A stretch of 6,027 nt of DNA from Candidatus Falkowiibacteriota bacterium (GCA_903920975.1 CAIXNZ010000010.1:1-6027), one strand, 5' to 3'; positions 1 to 5,727 are shown, counted from the first letter of the stretch. The notes: a model not told the origin generated them from the sequence alone. Numbers and translations are program-made.

Positions 1-13
1 ATCAACGGACTAA

Positions 14-45
14 AAGTCCTCTCCCCACTTGTGAGGAGAGGACTT
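14..45 (-). terminator. Probable intrinsic terminator of tuf
   Basis: An 11-bp perfect inverted repeat (14-24 with 35-45, aagtcctctcc / ggagaggactt) with a 10-base loop lies 5 bases past the tuf stop codon. Read on the minus strand, the stem runs into TTTTAG, so the U-tract is short. This fits a Rho-independent terminator at the end of the tuf transcript. A short competing repeat (ggact-aaa-agtcc, 7-19) overlaps its distal arm. The position and GC content of the stem make the call likely, and the weak U-tract is the main reservation. Confidence 0.75.
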
Positions 46-50
46 AGTAT

Positions 51-1241
51 TTAGGCAATAACTTTTGTAATAACGCCAGAAGCAACTGTTCTGCCGCCTT
101 CTCTAATAGCAAATCTTTGTTTTTCTTCCATGGCAACCGGAGCAATCAATTTCACTTTCAATTGGACAGTATCGCCAGGCATAACCATTTCAGCTCCGCC
201 TAAAATTTCCAAAACATCGCCAGTCACATCAGTGGTGCGGAAATAAAATTGAGGCTTATAGCCCTTGAAAAATGGTTTGTGTCTGCCGCCTTCTTCTTTA
301 GTCAAAACATATATTTCACTTTCAAATTCAGTGTGTGGAGTAATACTGCCTGGCTTGGCAATAACTTGGCCGCGTTCAACATCTTCTTTTTTAGTGCCGC
401 GCAGCAATAAACCGGCATTATCACCGGCCTGACCTTCATCTAATGATTTATTAAACATTTCAATGCCAGTCACAACAGTCTTTTGTGTATCTCTCAAACC
501 AACTATTTCAACCTCTTCATTTATTTTGATAATGCCTCTGTCGATTTTACCGGTTACAACAGTACCGCGACCTTCAATTGAAAAAATGTCTTCAACTGGC
601 ATTAAAAATGGCTTAGATGTTTCTCGCACAGGTTCAGGAATAAATGAATCTAAAGCGTCTAACAATTCTTGGATACATTTTGCATCATCGCCTTTTGGAT
701 TTTCCAAAGCCTTGAGAGCTGAACCGCGAATAATTGGAGTTTTATCTCCAGGATATTCATATTTATTCAATAATTCTCTTATTTCATCCTCTACGAGAGT
801 AATCAATTCTGGGTCAGAAACCTGATCAACCTTGTTTAAGAAAACAACAATTGCTGGTACGCCAACCTGCCTAGCCAAAACAATATGTTCTCTTGTTTGA
901 GGCATCGGACCATCAGTTGCGGCCACCACCAAAATAGCACCGTCCATTTGAGCGGCGCCTGTAATCATGTTTTTAATGTAATCGGCATGACCAGGACAAT
1001 CAATATGTGCGTAATGCCTCTTGTCTGTTTCATACTCAACATGAGCGGTGTTAATAGTAATACCGCGGGCTTTTTCTTCTGGAGCGTTATCAATCTGATC
1101 AACGCTTTTGTTCTGGGCTTTTCCGCCCTTTGATAACAAGTACTGCAAAATAGCTGCCGTTAAAGTGGTCTTGCCATGGTCAACGTGACCAATTGTACCG
1201 ACATTAACGTGCGGTTTTGTGCGTTCAAATTTTTCGGCCAT
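51..1241 (-). CDS. tuf: Translation elongation factor Tu (EF-Tu)
   Basis: EF-Tu is a cytoplasmic GTPase that carries aminoacyl-tRNA to the ribosomal A site. At 396 residues it has the usual full length. The GTPase domain (about 1-200) shows the P-loop GHVDHGKT (18-25), switch I RGITIN (59-64), DCPGH (81-85) with the catalytic His85, NKVD (136-139; NKCD in E. coli) and SAL (174-176). Domain 2 (about 210-300) carries the EGRGTVVTG segment, and domain 3 (to 396) carries GGRHKPFF and the C-terminal REGGRTV block. The ATG start gives the standard MAEKFERTKPHVNVGTIGH N-terminus. It is the only gene here with a Shine-Dalgarno-like string (TAAGGGA), about 12 bases before the ATG. It is the last gene of the str cluster but has its own promoter at 1339-1366 and leader, so it is probably expressed partly or wholly apart from fusA. 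Stop TAA. Confidence 0.99.
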   Translation of the reverse strand: MAEKFERTKPHVNVGTIGHVDHGKTTLTAAILQYLLSKGGKAQNKSVDQIDNAPEEKARGITINTAHVEYETDKRHYAHIDCPGHADYIKNMITGAAQMDGAILVVAATDGPMPQTREHIVLARQVGVPAIVVFLNKVDQVSDPELITLVEDEIRELLNKYEYPGDKTPIIRGSALKALENPKGDDAKCIQELLDALDSFIPEPVRETSKPFLMPVEDIFSIEGRGTVVTGKIDRGIIKINEEVEIVGLRDTQKTVVTGIEMFNKSLDEGQAGDNAGLLLRGTKKEDVERGQVIAKPGSITPHTEFESEIYVLTKEEGGRHKPFFKGYKPQFYFRTTDVTGDVLEILGGAEMVMPGDTVQLKVKLIAPVAMEEKQRFAIREGGRTVASGVITKVIA

Positions 1242-1262
1242 ATTAGTTAAATCCCTTAGAAG

Positions 1263-1294
1263 CGGCCTCTGGCTCGCAGAGTTTTATCCAGCCG
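1263..1294 (-). promoter_or_regulatory. Structured element in the tuf 5' leader
   Basis: This GC-rich patch lies in the roughly 90-base leader between the predicted tuf start site (near 1332) and the tuf ATG. A perfect 5-bp stem (1267-1271 with 1277-1281, ctctg/cagag) closes a 5-base loop. An outer 4-bp stem (1263-1266 with 1291-1294, cggc/gccg) encloses it, leaving a 9-base asymmetric bulge at 1282-1290. The SD-like string is only about 7 bases downstream of the structure in the RNA. A regulatory role is inference. It could equally be an mRNA-stabilising hairpin with no switch function. Confidence 0.4.
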
Positions 1295-1338
1295 ATTCCG
1301 ATAAATTAAATTTTATGTATTAAATTTTTGTATAGCTA

Positions 1339-1366
1339 ATTATAACACGATTATAGGATTTGGCAA
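1339..1366 (-). promoter_or_regulatory. tuf promoter (extended -10)
   Basis: On the minus strand, TTGCCA (1361-1366) and a perfect TATAAT (1339-1344) are separated by 16 bp, and the -10 is preceded by TGT, giving an extended -10. The start site would be near 1332, leaving a leader of about 90 bases. A second TATAAT lies just upstream (1350-1355) with TTGATT (1375-1380) 19 bp before it, so tandem start sites are possible. This is the strongest promoter match in the window and suits the very high expression expected of EF-Tu. Confidence 0.8.
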
Positions 1367-1404
1367 GGGCCAGAAATCAACACTTTCTCCACTTGTTTAG
1401 CCAT

Positions 1405-1716
1405 TTATTCCTCGTCGTCAGTTGGTTCAAGATAATATTGATCTTCTAAGCCATCTTTTTCTTTATCTTCAGCTAAATTTTGCCAATCATCATCTAACTC
1501 CCTAACATTTTGCAAGTCCCGCCAAACTGCGATATCTTTGTTTATCTTATTTAGTAATTCTTGTTCAGACAGACCATTGACCTGGCTGTTCTGTAGAACA
1601 ATACCCTCATAATCATCAATGTCTAAAATAACGAAAATTTGCCCGCCTTCATCTTCAAAAATAAATCGATCCCCTGTTTTTCTAATTATTTCTAAAATCC
1701 TTTTAAAATTTTTCAT
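1405..1716 (-). CDS. Small acidic protein of unknown function between fusA and tuf
   Basis: I do not recognise this 103-residue protein with certainty. From the ATG at 1716 it has a compact N-terminal part (about 1-42) with the pattern IIRKTGDRFIFEDEGGQIFVILDIDDYEGIVL. This resembles the strand-strand-DYE segment of Phd/YefM-type antitoxins (…G-x-P-V-A-V-L…-D-Y-E…). A helical stretch LSEQELLNKINKDIAVWRD (49-67) follows, then a very acidic tail in which 15 of the last 33 residues are Asp or Glu. There are no membrane segments, signal peptide or cysteines. An in-frame TTG five codons upstream (1731) would add MPKIF. I prefer the ATG because the predicted transcription start lies near 1735, which would leave the TTG almost no leader. 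No SD is visible. No toxin gene is adjacent, so an antitoxin role is not supported by context. It lies 70 bases after fusA on the same strand and may be a lineage-specific small protein. Stop TAA. Confidence 0.8.
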   Translation of the reverse strand: MKNFKRILEIIRKTGDRFIFEDEGGQIFVILDIDDYEGIVLQNSQVNGLSEQELLNKINKDIAVWRDLQNVRELDDDWQNLAEDKEKDGLEDQYYLEPTDDEE

Positions 1717-1741
1717 AAAAATTTTTGGCAAACTATATCTA

Positions 1742-1770
1742 AGCTTAGCGAAAAAGAAAAATTATGTCAA
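1742..1770 (-). promoter_or_regulatory. Promoter candidate for the small acidic protein gene
   Basis: A perfect -35 TTGACA (1765-1770, minus strand) sits just past the fusA stop. A weak -10 TAAGCT (1742-1747) follows after exactly 17 bp. The start site would be near 1735, giving a leader of about 19 bases to the ATG at 1716. The -35 box is strong and the -10 poor, so this may be a weak or regulated promoter, and read-through from fusA is also likely. Confidence 0.45.
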
Positions 1771-1786
1771 GAAAATATCGTATATT

Positions 1787-3862
1787 TTACTTCTTTTTGC
1801 CCTCAACAATCTGCTGAGCCACATTGCCTGGGACCGGAGCATAATGATCAAATTCCATAGTAGAAGTCGCTCGACCCTGAGATAAAGAACGCAAGGATGT
1901 GACATAGCCAAACATTTCGGCTAATGGTACCAAAGCTTTGATAATTTTCATTCTGCCTCTTTCTGACAATTCATTAATTTGGGCTCTTTTGGAATTCAAA
2001 TCGCCAATTACATCGCCCATAAATTGTTCTGGCGTAACTACTTCAACTTTCATCATTGGTTCCAATAGAATTAAACCTGCTTTTTTTGCCGCCTCTTGGA
2101 AAGCCATGGAACCGGCAATATGAAAAGCAATTTCTGATGAATCAACATCATGATATGAACCGTCAAAAACAACTACGCGGATGTCAACGACCGGATAACC
2201 AGCCATCACGCCTTTGGTAGTCGCTTCTTTGACGCCTTTTTGTATTGGCGAAATAAACTCTCTGGGAATAGCGCCGCCTTTTACTTCATCAACAAATTCA
2301 AAGCCAGCGCCACGATCACGCGGTTCAATTCTTAACCAGCAATGACCATATTGGCCATGACCGCCGGTCTGACGAATATATTTACCCTCAGCTTCAGCAG
2401 TACTTTTCACTGTTTCTTTGTAAGCCACCTGCGGTGCGCCAACATTGGCCTCAACTTTAAATTCTCTTTTCATGCGATCTACTAAAATATCAAGGTGTAA
2501 TTCTCCCATGCCGGCAATAATTGTCTGCGATGTTTCTTCATTAGTAGAAATTTTAAAAGTAGGGTCTTCTTCGGCAAGTTTTTGCAAGGCTGTACCCATT
2601 TTTTCTTGGTCAGCTTTGGTTTTTGGTTCAATAGCCACGGAAATAACCGGCTCTGGAAAAATAATTTGCTCTAAAACAATAGGTTTTTTTTCATCACATA
2701 GAGTGTCTCCGGTTTTAGTATTTTTTAAACCAATGGCCGCGGCGATTTCACCTGAAAATACTTCGTCTACATCTTCGCGATGATTGGCATGCATTCTGAC
2801 AATACGCCCAATTCTTTCGCGTTCACCAGTGTTAGTATTAATAAGATAAGATCCGGCTTTTAAAACACCGGCATAGACTCTAATAAATGTTAGTTTGCCG
2901 ACAAAAGGATCAGTGGCGATTTTAAAAGCCAAGGCAGTAAACGGTTCATCATCGGCTGGTCTTCTTGTTTCTTCTGCCTCTGTTTCTGGATTTTTTCCCT
3001 TGGCATCTGGAATATCTAGCGGAGAAGGCAAATAATCAACCACTGCGTCTAAAACAAACTGCACGCCAATATTTTTTAGGGCTGAACCAGCCAAAACCGG
3101 ATGAAAATCACTGATAATAGTGGCTTTTCTTATGGTTTTCTTAACTTCAATTATATCTAATTCCTCGCCAGCTAAATATTTATTCATTAAAGTCTCGTCA
3201 TTTTCAGCTGCTTTTTCCATTAAGATTTTCCTGTATTCTTCAACTTTTTGTTTCATGTCTTCTGGAATAGGAATCTCTTCAATCATTTGCCCATGATCAC
3301 CAGTAAATTTAAAAGCCTTTCTGGTCAGCAAATCAATTACTCCGGAAAAGCTTTCTTCAGCGCCGATAGGCAATTGCACTGCCACAGCATGAGGTGAAAG
3401 ACGTTCTTGGATAGATGTTAAGCTCATATAAAAATCAGCGCCCAATTTATCCATTTTATTAACAAAGGCAACTCTGGGCACATTATATTTTGAAGCTTGA
3501 TGCCAAACTGTTTCTGATTGCGGTTCCACTCCTTGTGAACCGTCAAAAACCGCCACTGCGCCGTCCAAAACGCGCAAAGATCTTTCCACTTCAACCGTGA
3601 AATCAACATGACCCGGGGTATCAATGATATTAATACGCTGATCTTTCCAAAAACAGGTAGTGGCTGCTGAAGTGATGGTGATGCCTCTTTCTTTTTCTTG
3701 TTCCATCCAATCCATTTCAGCCGCGCCTTCATGAACTTCGCCGATTTTATGTTTTTTCCCCGTATAAAACAAAACGCGCTCAGTAACCGTTGTTTTACCT
3801 GCGTCAATGTGGGCCATAATCCCGATATTTCTTGTTCTGTCTAGGGGATATTCTCTGGGCAT
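1787..3862 (-). CDS. fusA: Translation elongation factor G (EF-G)
   Basis: EF-G is the GTPase that drives tRNA-mRNA translocation and, with the ribosome recycling factor, splits post-termination ribosomes. It has 691 residues against about 700 for the family. The G domain shows AHIDAGKT (17-24), RGITITSA (59-66), DTPGHVD (81-87), NKMD (135-138) and GSALKN (259-264), with the G' insertion between the last two motifs. Domain II begins near 305 (EPFTALAFKI). Domain III contains GMGELHLDI (451-459). Domain IV contains GGHGQYGH (500-507) and the tip loop HDVDSSEIAF (571-580), whose His571 matches E. coli His583 that reaches into the decoding site. Domain V ends with SQGRATSTMEF (661-671). All key residues of a canonical EF-G are present, so this is the housekeeping factor and not a TetM-like paralogue. 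It follows rpsG by 46 bases and has no SD. Stop TAA. Confidence 0.99.
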   Translation of the reverse strand: MPREYPLDRTRNIGIMAHIDAGKTTVTERVLFYTGKKHKIGEVHEGAAEMDWMEQEKERGITITSAATTCFWKDQRINIIDTPGHVDFTVEVERSLRVLDGAVAVFDGSQGVEPQSETVWHQASKYNVPRVAFVNKMDKLGADFYMSLTSIQERLSPHAVAVQLPIGAEESFSGVIDLLTRKAFKFTGDHGQMIEEIPIPEDMKQKVEEYRKILMEKAAENDETLMNKYLAGEELDIIEVKKTIRKATIISDFHPVLAGSALKNIGVQFVLDAVVDYLPSPLDIPDAKGKNPETEAEETRRPADDEPFTALAFKIATDPFVGKLTFIRVYAGVLKAGSYLINTNTGERERIGRIVRMHANHREDVDEVFSGEIAAAIGLKNTKTGDTLCDEKKPIVLEQIIFPEPVISVAIEPKTKADQEKMGTALQKLAEEDPTFKISTNEETSQTIIAGMGELHLDILVDRMKREFKVEANVGAPQVAYKETVKSTAEAEGKYIRQTGGHGQYGHCWLRIEPRDRGAGFEFVDEVKGGAIPREFISPIQKGVKEATTKGVMAGYPVVDIRVVVFDGSYHDVDSSEIAFHIAGSMAFQEAAKKAGLILLEPMMKVEVVTPEQFMGDVIGDLNSKRAQINELSERGRMKIIKALVPLAEMFGYVTSLRSLSQGRATSTMEFDHYAPVPGNVAQQIVEGKKK

Positions 3863-3879
3863 AATATTTCAATTAAAAA

Positions 3880-3899
3880 AATTCTTTAGTAAAAGAATT
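3880..3899 (-). other. Hairpin with U-tract in the rpsG-fusA spacer
   Basis: An 8-bp perfect inverted repeat (3880-3887 with 3892-3899, aattcttt/aaagaatt) with a 4-base loop lies in the 46-base spacer. On the minus strand its 3' arm merges into a run of seven T (3875-3881). It has the shape of a weak, AT-rich terminator or RNA-processing hairpin inside the str operon, and could lower fusA transcript levels relative to rpsG. The stem has only two G-C pairs, so full termination is unlikely. Confidence 0.35.
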
Positions 3900-3908
3900 A
3901 ATGATAAA

Positions 3909-4379
3909 TTAATATCTGGCAAAATGCGCAAAAGCTCTATTAGCCTCAGCCATTTTGTGAACATCTTCTTTTTTCTTGTAAGCCTCGCCCATACCTTGCG
4001 CTGCATCCATAATTTCTTGCGATATTTTTTCGGCCATAGTCCTGCCCTTACGATTACTGGCTGATTCAATTAGCCAGCGGCTGGCTAAAGCAAATTTTCT
4101 TTCTGGTCTGACCGGAAAAGGTATTTGATAATTTGCACCGCCAATTCTGCGACCACGAACTTCCAAAGAAGGACTAACATTTCTAATGGCCTGTTCAAAA
4201 ATATCCAAAGCGTCCTGCTTGGTTTTATTGGAAATAATCTCAAAACAATCATAAGCGATTTTTTGAGCCACTGATTTTTTGCCCCTTCTCATCAAATAAT
4301 TAATAAATTTAGATACTTGTAAATTTTTGAATTTTTGGTCTAATAGTATTTCTCTTTTTGGAGCTTTCTTACCTCTCAT
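3909..4379 (-). CDS. rpsG: 30S ribosomal protein S7
   Basis: S7 nucleates assembly of the 30S head by binding the 3' domain of 16S rRNA, and it lines the mRNA exit and E-site region. At 156 residues it has normal length. Diagnostic parts are the basic N-terminus (MRGKKAPKREILLD), NYLMRRGKKSVAQKI (27-41), the beta-hairpin block EVRGRRIGGANYQIPF (73-88) with VRPERK (90-95), and the C-terminal helix KKKEDVHKMAEANRAFAH (135-152). It is 20 bases downstream of rpsL and surely co-transcribed with it. In E. coli, S7 represses its own operon through the rpsL-rpsG spacer. Here that spacer is only 20 bases and shows no fold, so that control site is not present in the same form. No SD precedes the ATG (…ACATTATT-ATG). 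Stop TAA. Confidence 0.99.
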   Translation of the reverse strand: MRGKKAPKREILLDQKFKNLQVSKFINYLMRRGKKSVAQKIAYDCFEIISNKTKQDALDIFEQAIRNVSPSLEVRGRRIGGANYQIPFPVRPERKFALASRWLIESASNRKGRTMAEKISQEIMDAAQGMGEAYKKKEDVHKMAEANRAFAHFARY

Positions 4380-4399
4380 AATAATGTTAGTTTAACAAA

Positions 4400-4840
4400 T
4401 TATTTAGCAGCTTTTACGGCACCGGCTTTTGGCCTTTTCACGCCATAAAGTGAGCGACTGCGCTTTCTATTTTCGACCCCTTGCGTATCATAACGACCGC
4501 GGACAATATGGTAACGAACGCCAGGCAAATCTTTGACCCTGCCGCCGCGAATCATAACAATTGAATGTTCCTGTAAATTATGGCCTTCGCCAGGAATATA
4601 GGCAGTCACTTCCATGCCGTTAGAAAGTCGAACTCTGGCAATTTTGCGCAAAGCAGAGTTTGGCTTTTTTGGCGTCATGGTCGTAACTTTAACGCAAACA
4701 CCGCGTTTAAACGGACAGCCTTTGGGCAAGTCAGTTCTTTTCCTTCTTAAAGTATCAAAAACTGACTCTAAGGCTGGAGTTTTTGATTTTCGCTTAATAA
4801 TTGTGCGTCCTTTTTTTACTAATTGGCTAATTGTTGGCAT
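4400..4840 (-). CDS. rpsL: 30S ribosomal protein S12 with N-terminal-third insertion
   Basis: S12 sits at the decoding centre on the 30S interface and helps to monitor codon-anticodon pairing. Conserved blocks are TPKKPNSALRK (56-66; the Lys residues altered in streptomycin resistance are intact), YIPGEGHNLQEHS (81-93) and GGRVKDLPGVRYH (99-111; Asp104 corresponds to the RimO-modified Asp of E. coli). At 146 residues it is longer than the E. coli protein (124). About 15 extra residues lie between PALE (22-25) and KRGVC (45-49), within FDTLRRKRTDLPKGCPF (28-44), and there is a short Ala/Lys-rich C-terminal tail. I believe such an insertion is common in Patescibacteria, but this was not checked. 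It is the first gene of the str operon, behind the promoter at 4974-5002 and a foldable leader. The ATG follows a run of U-rich sequence without an SD. Stop TAA. Confidence 0.99.
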   Translation of the reverse strand: MPTISQLVKKGRTIIKRKSKTPALESVFDTLRRKRTDLPKGCPFKRGVCVKVTTMTPKKPNSALRKIARVRLSNGMEVTAYIPGEGHNLQEHSIVMIRGGRVKDLPGVRYHIVRGRYDTQGVENRKRSRSLYGVKRPKAGAVKAAK

Positions 4841-4853
4841 AAAAATAAAAAAA

Positions 4854-4926
4854 TATCAGTCAAGGCGAATCAGCTGGGCTCCGCCCAAGCGAGCTGAGCT
4901 TCGCAGCCACGAGCCAAGCGCTGATA
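4854..4926 (-). promoter_or_regulatory. GC-rich structured leader of the str operon (attenuator-like)
   Basis: A GC-rich block interrupts otherwise very AT-rich DNA between the predicted start site (near 4967) and the rpsL ATG. Visible pairings are a closing stem tatcag/ctgata (4854-4859 with 4921-4926), a hairpin tgggc-tcc-gccca (4875-4887) and a hairpin gctg/cagc (4893-4896 with 4904-4907). The region 4872-4911 is two imperfect 20-base tandem copies (agctgggct… / agctgagct…, 13 of 20 identical), each containing one hairpin. The 5' arm can instead pair as gctgat (4920-4925) with atcagc (4869-4874), which excludes the closing stem. On the minus strand the closing stem runs straight into T7-A-T5 (4841-4853) and the ATG. 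This has the layout of an attenuator or ribosomal-protein control site. Function is inferred, and a repeat element is the alternative. Confidence 0.5.
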
Positions 4927-4973
4927 ATATCCCTCAAAAATTAATAATTAACAATAACTTTTTTTGTACTCTT

Positions 4974-5002
4974 ATTCTATATGGTTATATTAAAAAAGTC
5001 AA
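4974..5002 (-). promoter_or_regulatory. str operon promoter
   Basis: TTGACT (4997-5002) and TAGAAT (4974-4979) on the minus strand are separated by exactly 17 bp, a near-consensus housekeeping promoter. The -35 box begins 4 bases past the M50 stop codon. The start site would be near 4967, giving a leader of about 126 bases before rpsL that contains the structured element. No terminator is seen between the M50 gene and this promoter, so some read-through from upstream is possible. Confidence 0.8.
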
Positions 5003-5006
5003 GGTT

Positions 5007-5639
5007 TTACATGAATAAATTCAAAAGTTTGTATATATAAGAATAAATTACTTCCAAAAAGCCTGAAAAAAAGATTAAAAAGAATATTAATATTAGAAGC
5101 CCATACTGTTCTAAAAAAACCTTAAAATTGTTATATTTATCGGGCAAAATTGAAAATAAAACCTTTGAACCATCCAGAGGCGGAATGGGAATTAGATTAA
5201 AAATCATTAAAACAAAGTTAATTACTATTAATAATATGAGGAAATTAATTAATAGATTACTTCCGGTTAAACTTGTGTAGGCATAAATTATTTTTAAGAC
5301 AATCAAGCAAAAAATGCCGAAAATAAAATTAGCTAAAGGTCCGGCCAGGGAAACAATGGCTGGTCCCCACCTTTGATTACTCAAATTATAATAATTCACT
5401 GGCACCGGTTTAGCCCAGCCCACAACAACACCAGCATTACTTAAGATTAAAAATAATGGCAAAATGAGCGTACCCACTAAATCAATATGAGCCAATGGAT
5501 TCAGCGTTAATCTTCCTGCATGTTCTGCAGTTTTGTCGCCTAAATAATAGGCAGCCAGAGCATGAGAAAATTCATGAACGCTTAAAGCCAAATAAAAGCC
5601 CAGAAAGTTAATTACTAATAAAATTATGCTAAAATCCAT
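5007..5639 (-). CDS. M50 family site-2-protease-like membrane metalloprotease
   Basis: This is a predicted intramembrane zinc protease of peptidase family M50 (site-2 protease type), in the compact form without a PDZ domain. In 210 residues it shows the zinc motif HEFSH (22-26, HExxH) inside the first membrane segment (about 4-30), GRLTLNPLAHID (42-53), a second hydrophobic stretch (54-74), GWAKPVPV (74-81), SLAGPLANF (97-105) starting the third, and NLIPIPPLDGS (148-158) in the fourth. The last supplies the third zinc ligand Asp156. A final hydrophobic span (about 178-205) follows. Catalytic residues are complete, so it should be active. Relatives cleave membrane-bound anti-sigma factors or signal-peptide remnants, but the substrate here is unknown. 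It lies directly upstream of the str operon on the same strand and divergent from rpmB, and no functional link to translation is evident. The ATG has no SD, and no convincing promoter was found for it. Stop TAA. Confidence 0.95.
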   Translation of the reverse strand: MDFSIILLVINFLGFYLALSVHEFSHALAAYYLGDKTAEHAGRLTLNPLAHIDLVGTLILPLFLILSNAGVVVGWAKPVPVNYYNLSNQRWGPAIVSLAGPLANFIFGIFCLIVLKIIYAYTSLTGSNLLINFLILLIVINFVLMIFNLIPIPPLDGSKVLFSILPDKYNNFKVFLEQYGLLILIFFLIFFSGFLEVIYSYIYKLLNLFM

Positions 5640-5692
5640 AGCTAAGACTTGATTAAATTAATATTTTCTGCTAAACTGACTTTATCATTAAA

Positions 5693-5709
5693 TTCTCGAG
5701 ATTCGAGAA
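5693..5709. promoter_or_regulatory. Perfect palindrome in the divergent M50-rpmB spacer
   Basis: The sequence ttctcga-gat-tcgagaa is a 7-bp perfect inverted repeat with a 3-base centre, in the middle of the 103-base divergent spacer. It ends 12 bases before the rpmB -10 box and covers most of the place where the -35 element would lie. It could be an operator for a dimeric regulator acting on one or both genes. No upstream plus-strand gene needs a terminator here, which argues against a terminator for rightward transcription. Which regulator would bind is unknown. Confidence 0.4.
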
Positions 5710-5721
5710 ATTTTATTTTAA

Positions 5722-5727
5722 TATAAT
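5722..5727 (+). promoter_or_regulatory. rpmB promoter -10 box
   Basis: A perfect TATAAT lies 15 bases before the rpmB ATG. No -35 of recognisable quality lies 16-18 bp upstream, because that place is partly taken by the palindrome at 5693-5709. The start site would be near 5734, leaving a leader of only about 9 bases, too short for an SD, and none is seen. In DNA this AT-rich a TATAAT can arise by chance, so confidence is moderate. Confidence 0.45.

Noticed and set aside
25..32. Octamer ccacttgt shared with 1389-1396
   Set aside because: A single 8-base match between the tuf terminator loop and the spacer before the tuf promoter is expected by chance, and the flanking bases differ.
463..825. 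Plus-strand open frame of 120 codons inside tuf
   Set aside because: It lies wholly antisense to conserved tuf coding sequence and has no family resemblance. The same applies to the plus-strand frames at 885-1133, 1619-1885, 1938-2123, 2445-2783, 3807-4064 and 4614-5018, and to the shifted minus frames at 3424-3807 and 3869-4069.
1351..1404. 17-codon minus-strand mini-ORF (MAKQVEKVLISGPCQIL) starting right after the TAA of the acidic protein gene
   Set aside because: It is too short to judge, has no recognisable motif, and is overlapped by the tuf promoter. The immediate TAAATG junction could suggest coupling, but nothing else supports a gene.
1717..1731. Upstream TTG start for the acidic protein (adds MPKIF)
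   Set aside because: It has no SD and would lie only a few bases from the predicted transcription start near 1735. The ATG at 1716 is the more likely start.
4663..4676. Streptomycin-resistance substitution in S12
   Set aside because: The TPKKPNS and GGRVKDLPGV blocks carry the usual residues, so there is no sign of a resistance allele in the sequence.
4838..4863. TTGACT on the minus strand just before rpsL (4858-4863) as a promoter
   Set aside because: A -10 with 17-bp spacing would fall on the ATGCCA of the rpsL start, which does not match. The promoter at 4974-5002 is far better.
4854..4926. GC-rich block as a tRNA or other known small RNA gene
   Set aside because: It has no acceptor-stem, T-loop or CCA pattern and cannot be folded as a cloverleaf. 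It lies within a predicted mRNA leader.
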